Source: CAVQXR01 sp963717955
Lineage (GTDB): Bacteria; Actinomycetota; Thermoleophilia; Gaiellales; Gaiellaceae
Direction of reading: 5' to 3'
DNA length: 64,000 nucleotides
Assembly: GCA_963717955.1 (NCBI GenBank)
Contig: CAVQXR010000002.1
Coordinates: forward strand, 62,001 to 126,000
The stretch's first letter is position 1; every line of letters starts with the position of its first letter. Below the pieces are notes generated by a model, which saw only the letters and a list, made by a program, of their open reading frames with translations, did no database searches and was not told the DNA's origin. The translations under genes and the position numbers were made by a program. Shown in pieces: positions 60,195-64,000 of the stretch.

Positions 60195-61598
60195 ATGGCA
60201 AAGACCCTCTTCGAACGCGTCTGGGAGAGCCATGTCGTCCACGACGAGCCAGGCGAGCCCACGCTGCTGTACATCGACCTCCACCTGCTGCACGATGTGA
60301 CATCGCCGCAGGCCTTCGAGGGCCTGCGCCTTGCCGGCCGGCGCGTCCGGCGACCGGACTTGACGCTCGCGACGATGGATCACAGCGTGCCCACGGACGG
60401 CGGGCCGGTCACGGATCCACTCGCCAAGGCGCAACTCGACGCGCTCCGCCGAAACTGCGAGGATTTCAGCGTCCCCCTCTATGCCACCGGGAGCGGCAGG
60501 GAGGGAATCGTCCACGTGATCAGCCCCGAGCTCGGACTCACGCAGCCCGGCCTGACGGTCGTCTGCGGCGACAGCCACACGTCAACGCACGGCGCGTTCG
60601 GAGCCCTCGCGTTCGGCATCGGTACCTCCGAGGTCGAGCACGTGCTGGCCACTCAGTGCCTGCCCCAGCGGAAGCCGAAGCCGATGCGCATCACCTTCAG
60701 CGGTGAGCTTCCGCCGGGGATCACCGCGAAGGACTGCATCCTCGGGGCGATCCGGCAGATCGGCGTCGGCGGGGGTCGAGGTCATGTCGTCGAGTATGCC
60801 GGTGCCGTGATCGAGGGCTTCACCATGGAGCAGCGCATGACCGTCTGCAACATGTCGATCGAGGGTGGCGCCCGAGCGGGCATGATCGCACCCGACGACA
60901 CCACGTTCGCCTACCTCGAAGGCCGGCCCGGCGCGCCGAAAGGCGTCGAGTGGGAGCAGGCGCTCGACCGCTGGCGGAACCTCAGGAGCGACGACGACGC
61001 CGAGTTCGACCGCCAGGTCGAGATCGACGTCGGGGCGCTCTCGCCGCTCGTCACGTGGGGGACGAACCCCAGCATGTCCGTCCCCGTCACCGGCGCCGTT
61101 CCCGATCCGGCGGAGTTGGACGATCCCGATGAGCGCGCCGCCGCCGAGCGCGCGCTCGGGTACATGGACCTCGAACCGGGGACGCCGATTACCGACATCC
61201 GGATCGATCGCGTGTTCATCGGCTCGTGTACGAACTCGCGGATCGAGGACCTGCGGGCGGCGGCCGCGGTCGCGGACGGGAAGCGAGTGGCACGTGGGGT
61301 GCGTGCGATCGTCGTCCCGGGATCCGCCCAGGTCAAGCGCCGGGCGGAGGAGGAAGGGCTCGACCGGATCTTCACGAAGGCCGGGTTCGAGTGGCGCGAA
61401 GCGGGCTGCTCGATGTGTCTGGGCATGAACCCCGATATCCTCGCTCCGGGCGAGCGCTGCGCCTCCACGTCCAACCGCAACTTCGAGGGTCGGCAGGGCC
61501 GGGGTGGCCGCACCCACCTCGTGAATCCTGAGATGGCCGCTGCGGCCGCGGTCGCCGGGCATTTCGTCGACGTCAGAGCTCTGGCAGCCGTCCAGTGA
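60195..61598 (+). CDS. leuC: 3-isopropylmalate dehydratase large subunit
   Basis: A 467-residue LeuC that, with LeuD, isomerises 2-isopropylmalate to 3-isopropylmalate in leucine synthesis. It has the bacterial length and the aconitase-type 4Fe-4S ligands C345 (GSCTNSR), C405 and C408 (GCSMCLGMNPD). Also typical are LLYIDLHLLHDVTSPQAFEG, GDSHTSTHGAFGALAFGIGT and RNFEGRQGRGGRTHLVNPE. TACATT lies nine bases upstream and there is no Shine-Dalgarno, so the message may be leaderless. Divergent from the isochorismatase-like gene. Confidence 0.96.
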   Translation: MAKTLFERVWESHVVHDEPGEPTLLYIDLHLLHDVTSPQAFEGLRLAGRRVRRPDLTLATMDHSVPTDGGPVTDPLAKAQLDALRRNCEDFSVPLYATGSGREGIVHVISPELGLTQPGLTVVCGDSHTSTHGAFGALAFGIGTSEVEHVLATQCLPQRKPKPMRITFSGELPPGITAKDCILGAIRQIGVGGGRGHVVEYAGAVIEGFTMEQRMTVCNMSIEGGARAGMIAPDDTTFAYLEGRPGAPKGVEWEQALDRWRNLRSDDDAEFDRQVEIDVGALSPLVTWGTNPSMSVPVTGAVPDPAELDDPDERAAAERALGYMDLEPGTPITDIRIDRVFIGSCTNSRIEDLRAAAAVADGKRVARGVRAIVVPGSAQVKRRAEEEGLDRIFTKAGFEWREAGCSMCLGMNPDILAPGERCASTSNRNFEGRQGRGGRTHLVNPEMAAAAAVAGHFVDVRALAAVQ

Positions 61599-62212
61599 GA
61601 GCGTTCACGAGGACGACCGGCCGCGTGGCCGTGCTGGACCGCCCCGACGTCGATACGGATCAGATCGCCTCCAAGGAGTGCCTGAAGCGGATCGACAGAA
61701 CGGGCTTCGGGAGCGAGCTCTTCCGCGACTGGCGTCTCGACGAGCAGGGGAATCCCCGTTCCGACTTCGAGCTCAATCGCCCTGCGTTTGCAGGCGCGAA
61801 GATCCTGCTCACCGGCCCGAACTTCGGCTGTGGCTCCTCGCGCGAGCATGCGCCGTGGGCGATCCGGGACTACGGGTTCGAAGTGCTGATCGCTCAGTCG
61901 TTCGGGGACATCTTCTACTCGAACTCCGTGAAGAACGGGCTCGTCCCGATCACGCTCACACCCGAGCAGGTCAAGCATTTGATGCGGCTGGTCGACTGGG
62001 AGGCCGGCTCGGAGATGACGGTCGACCTCGAGCAGCAGGTTATCGTCGGGCCAGACGGGGAAGCGATAGCCTTCGAGTTCGACCCGGCCGCGCGTCACCG
62101 GCTCGTGAACGGGCTCGACGATGTCGACCTCACGCTCGCGCACGAGGACGACGTCGCCGCCTACGAGGCCGTGCACGCCGCGCGTGTCCATACCCTGACG
62201 CTGCCGGCCTGA
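61595..62212 (+). CDS. leuD: 3-isopropylmalate dehydratase small subunit
   Basis: A 205-residue LeuD swivelling domain. Hallmarks are DVDTDQIASKECLKRIDRTG, GPNFGCGSSREHAPWAI and FGDIFYSNSVKNGLVPITL. Its GTG overlaps the leuC stop by four bases, so the two subunits are translated together. leuA and leuB are not in this window. Confidence 0.96.
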   Translation: MRAFTRTTGRVAVLDRPDVDTDQIASKECLKRIDRTGFGSELFRDWRLDEQGNPRSDFELNRPAFAGAKILLTGPNFGCGSSREHAPWAIRDYGFEVLIAQSFGDIFYSNSVKNGLVPITLTPEQVKHLMRLVDWEAGSEMTVDLEQQVIVGPDGEAIAFEFDPAARHRLVNGLDDVDLTLAHEDDVAAYEAVHAARVHTLTLPA

Positions 62213-62249
62213 CGGACCACCGGGCGCCGGGTTGCTCGGCACAGCGTCG

Positions 62250-62316
62250 TTCTTAAGCGGCCCTTCATGCCTTCTTAACGCGGCGCAACGACGGGTCAAT
62301 CGGCCCGCGGTAGAAC
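62250..62316 (+). promoter_or_regulatory. Direct repeat and -10 box upstream of the HtrA gene
   Basis: TTCTTAA occurs at 62250 and 62272, start to start 22 bases, two helical turns. TAGAAC (62311-62316) lies six bases before the GTG start. The layout suits an OmpR-type response regulator that binds direct repeats. Confidence 0.5.
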
Positions 62317-62322
62317 GATGGT

Positions 62323-63543
62323 GTGATCGAGACACCGCCCGTCACCTACCGCAGGGAGTCCCGCATGCGGCGCGCTGCACGGGGCGCCGTCCCGCTCGTC
62401 CTCGCCGCGGGGCTGGGCGCCGGCATGGCGCTCGGGATCGGTGCGGCCGCCGGTCTCGACGGCGGCACGACGACCGTCGTCCGCGAGGTGACGGCGGCGG
62501 GCACCACTCCCGAGAACGCGGCCCTCGTCTCGCCGCAGGACGAGCTGTCGACCCAGGAGATCTACCGGCGCGCCGCCCCGGCGGTCGTCCGCATCACGTC
62601 CGTCGCAGGCGGTGGCGGCCAATCCGATCCGCTCCCACCCGGCGAGAGCGACGCGCTCGGATCGGGATTCGTCATCGACAAGGCCGGCCACATCATCACG
62701 AACTACCACGTCGTCGCGGACGCCGACGAGATCTACGTGCAGTTCTCGAGCGACGAGTCGGTGAAGGCCGAGCTCGTGGGCTCCGATCCGTCCACGGACA
62801 TCGCCGTGCTACGGGTCGAGGAGCACTCGATGGCGCTGAGCCCGCTCTCGCTTGGGGACTCCGACGTTGTCGAGGTCGGCGACCGCGCGATCGCGATCGG
62901 CAACCCGTTCGGCCTCGACCGGACCGTGACGGAGGGGATCGTCAGCGCCCTGCAGCGCGACATCACCTCGCCGAACGGGTTCACGATCGACCACGTGATC
63001 CAGACGGATGCGGCCATCAACCACGGCAACTCCGGCGGGCCGCTCCTCGATGGCCGAGGCCAGGTGATCGGCGTGAACGCGCAGATCCAGAGCGGCGGGG
63101 TGGACGGGAACGTCGGTGTCGGCTTCGCCGTTCCGATCAACACCGTCGAGCAGGTCGTCGGCGAGATCATCGAAACGGGCTCGGTCGAGCACGCCTACCT
63201 CGGGGTGAGCATGAACACGATCACGCGCGACCTCGTGGACAACGTGAGGCTCCCGGTCGAACGCGGCGTGCTCGTCGCCTCGGTGCAGGAGGGGAGCCCT
63301 GCGAGCGCAGCAGGCCTGCGGGGCGGCGACAACCCGGTCACGATCGAGGGAGTCGACTACGTGCTCGGCGGCGACGTGATCACCGCGGTCGACGGCCGCC
63401 CGATCGCCACCGTCGAGGAGTTGCGCGATGCCGTGCTTCGGATGAAGCCCGGTGACACGATCGAACTGGAGGTTTTCCGAGACGGCGAGAAGCTGACGAT
63501 CTCGGTCGAGCTCGGGCGCCGGCCGGACACGCCGACCGGCTGA
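62323..63543 (+). CDS. HtrA/DegP-type serine protease
   Basis: A 406-residue membrane-anchored protease with one N-terminal helix (AAGLGAGMALGIGAAAGL), a trypsin-like domain and one PDZ domain. The catalytic triad is His in ITNYHVV, Asp in STDIAVLRVEE and Ser in NHGNSGGPLL. GFAVPINTVEQVVGEII and the PDZ GVLVASVQEGSPASAAGL match the family. It acts outside the membrane on misfolded envelope proteins. ATG 62365 (MRRAARGA) is an alternative start. Confidence 0.94.
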   Translation: MIETPPVTYRRESRMRRAARGAVPLVLAAGLGAGMALGIGAAAGLDGGTTTVVREVTAAGTTPENAALVSPQDELSTQEIYRRAAPAVVRITSVAGGGGQSDPLPPGESDALGSGFVIDKAGHIITNYHVVADADEIYVQFSSDESVKAELVGSDPSTDIAVLRVEEHSMALSPLSLGDSDVVEVGDRAIAIGNPFGLDRTVTEGIVSALQRDITSPNGFTIDHVIQTDAAINHGNSGGPLLDGRGQVIGVNAQIQSGGVDGNVGVGFAVPINTVEQVVGEIIETGSVEHAYLGVSMNTITRDLVDNVRLPVERGVLVASVQEGSPASAAGLRGGDNPVTIEGVDYVLGGDVITAVDGRPIATVEELRDAVLRMKPGDTIELEVFRDGEKLTISVELGRRPDTPTG

Positions 63544-63648
63544 AGCGCCCGGCGCCCCACCTCCCGGGGCGAGCTTCCGACGGCCCTCCCTCCCTGGGGG
63601 CACGAGCCGAATCGCTTGTCGATTCCCCGCTCCGCCGGAAGCGACACA

Positions 63649-63681
63649 GGGCCGGAGACCCACCTGCCGGGTCTCCGGCCC
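63649..63681 (+). terminator. Strong terminator hairpin after the HtrA gene
   Basis: GGGCCGGAGACCC, loop ACCTGCC, GGGTCTCCGGCCC: perfect 13-bp stem, followed by a C/T-rich stretch rather than a T-tract. Confidence 0.7.
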
Positions 63682-63729
63682 ACACCTCTCTCAGCCGTGG
63701 CGGCGCGTGGCCGCCGGTACCATGCCCGC

Positions 63730-63944
63730 GTGGCGATCCGATCGGAGACGGTCCAGGTGACAGGCATTCGCTGCGAGCGATGCGTCATGCGACTGGGCGG
63801 TGCGTTGCAGGGCCTCGACGGCCTCGAGGCCGCGAACGCGAACCTCATGGGACAGGTCATGCTGACCTGGAACGACGAGCAGCTCGATCGGGAGACCATC
63901 TCGCGGCGCTGTCCCGCTCCGGATTTCGCCCGGCGGCCGGCTAG
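63730..63944 (+). pseudogene. Heavy-metal-associated (HMA) domain protein, one frame break
   Basis: A ~71-residue HMA/copper-chaperone-like protein with the metal-binding GIRCERCVMRL (CxxC) after the first strand and LQGLDGLEAANANLMGQVML next. Near 63904 the frame shifts by a missing base: the shifted frame gives ALSRSGFRP then AAG and a stop, the proper last helix of an HMA domain, while the uninterrupted frame runs on to 63978 with a Pro/Arg-rich tail. GTG start with TACCAT six bases upstream. Confidence 0.7.
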
Positions 63945-64000
63945 CAGGCCGCGGCCCCACCGGACGGGCCGGGAATAGACAGCCCGCCCGTGCCGTTTGG

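Noticed and set aside
60195..62212. LeuCD-like pair as a different hydro-lyase (e.g. dimethylmalate dehydratase)
   Set aside because: Length, subunit sizes and motifs match standard bacterial LeuC and LeuD closely; the neighbouring isochorismatase-like gene is not enough to propose another role.
1..64000. CRISPR arrays, tRNA, rRNA, transposases, phage genes
   Set aside because: None seen: no regularly spaced repeats, no tRNA-like or rRNA-like sequence noticed by eye, no transposase or integrase motifs. A covariance-model scan would be needed to exclude short RNAs fully.

Overview
The window comes from a very GC-rich (about 70%) bacterium. Codon use, actinobacterial-type ferrochelatase with terminal cysteines, an Rpf-like transglycosylase, BTAD (SARP-type) regulators and many leaderless-looking genes fit an actinobacterium, and the gene set resembles the Thermoleophilia/Gaiellales group. 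That placement is an inference; no rRNA, tRNA or marker phylogeny is available here. No CRISPR array, insertion sequence, prophage, rRNA or tRNA was seen.

Layout. 0-9 kb: end of a luciferase-like monooxygenase, a glpX-class I aldolase pair, dodecin-like protein, Rpf-like secreted protein, UxaA/GarD-type dehydratase and a run of small envelope proteins. 9-15 kb: two membrane protein families (MprF-like flippase domain, YihY/BrkB), a large membrane-anchored glycosidase-deacetylase fusion, a Nudix enzyme. 15-28.5 kb: a redox block with a trimethylamine-dehydrogenase-like flavoprotein lacking one Fe-S cysteine, ferrochelatase, two molybdopterin oxidoreductases, a ferredoxin-NrfD fusion, a TTC38-type TPR protein and a SulP transporter. 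28.5-33 kb: isocitrate lyase, a small unknown protein, a GntR/FCD regulator and two sugar-acid or hydroxyacid dehydrogenases; GGATCC-centred palindromes cluster at two promoters. 33-39 kb: Nudix-ABC exporter operon, a truncated SixA, PlsC and PhzF proteins, then a gene-poor stretch with remnants. 39-44 kb: a fluoroacetate-dehalogenase-like hydrolase, enoyl-CoA hydratase and MFS operon, a frameshifted hydrolase with an SDR, and a cyclase-family protein. 44-47 kb: an MMPL transporter and a scar joining SARP and protein-kinase fragments.

46.9-59.3 kb is the most unusual part. A single minus-strand operon, with stop and start codons mostly overlapping, encodes three membrane proteins that look like the sensor half of actinobacterial histidine kinases without the kinase, a stub of a fourth, an alpha/beta-hydrolase-adenylate-cyclase fusion whose hydrolase nucleophile is replaced, a GAF-PP2C-HATPase protein (RsbU plus RsbW-like), two STAS anti-anti-sigma proteins, an unknown conserved protein and a FAD oxidoreductase. 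A 923-residue BTAD-ATPase-TPR regulator is divergent from it. Together this looks like a partner-switching and cyclic-nucleotide stress-signalling locus. The window closes with an isochorismatase-like enzyme divergent from leuCD, an HtrA protease preceded by a two-turn direct repeat, and a small heavy-metal-binding protein.

Expression logic. First genes of many transcription units carry a TAnnnT hexamer 6-10 bases before the start codon and no Shine-Dalgarno, implying leaderless mRNAs; internal or separately led genes have clear GGAGG-type sites. Five genes contain one to four single-base frame breaks (41.9-51.4 kb and 63.9 kb), so either local decay or uncorrected indels in the assembly must be considered.
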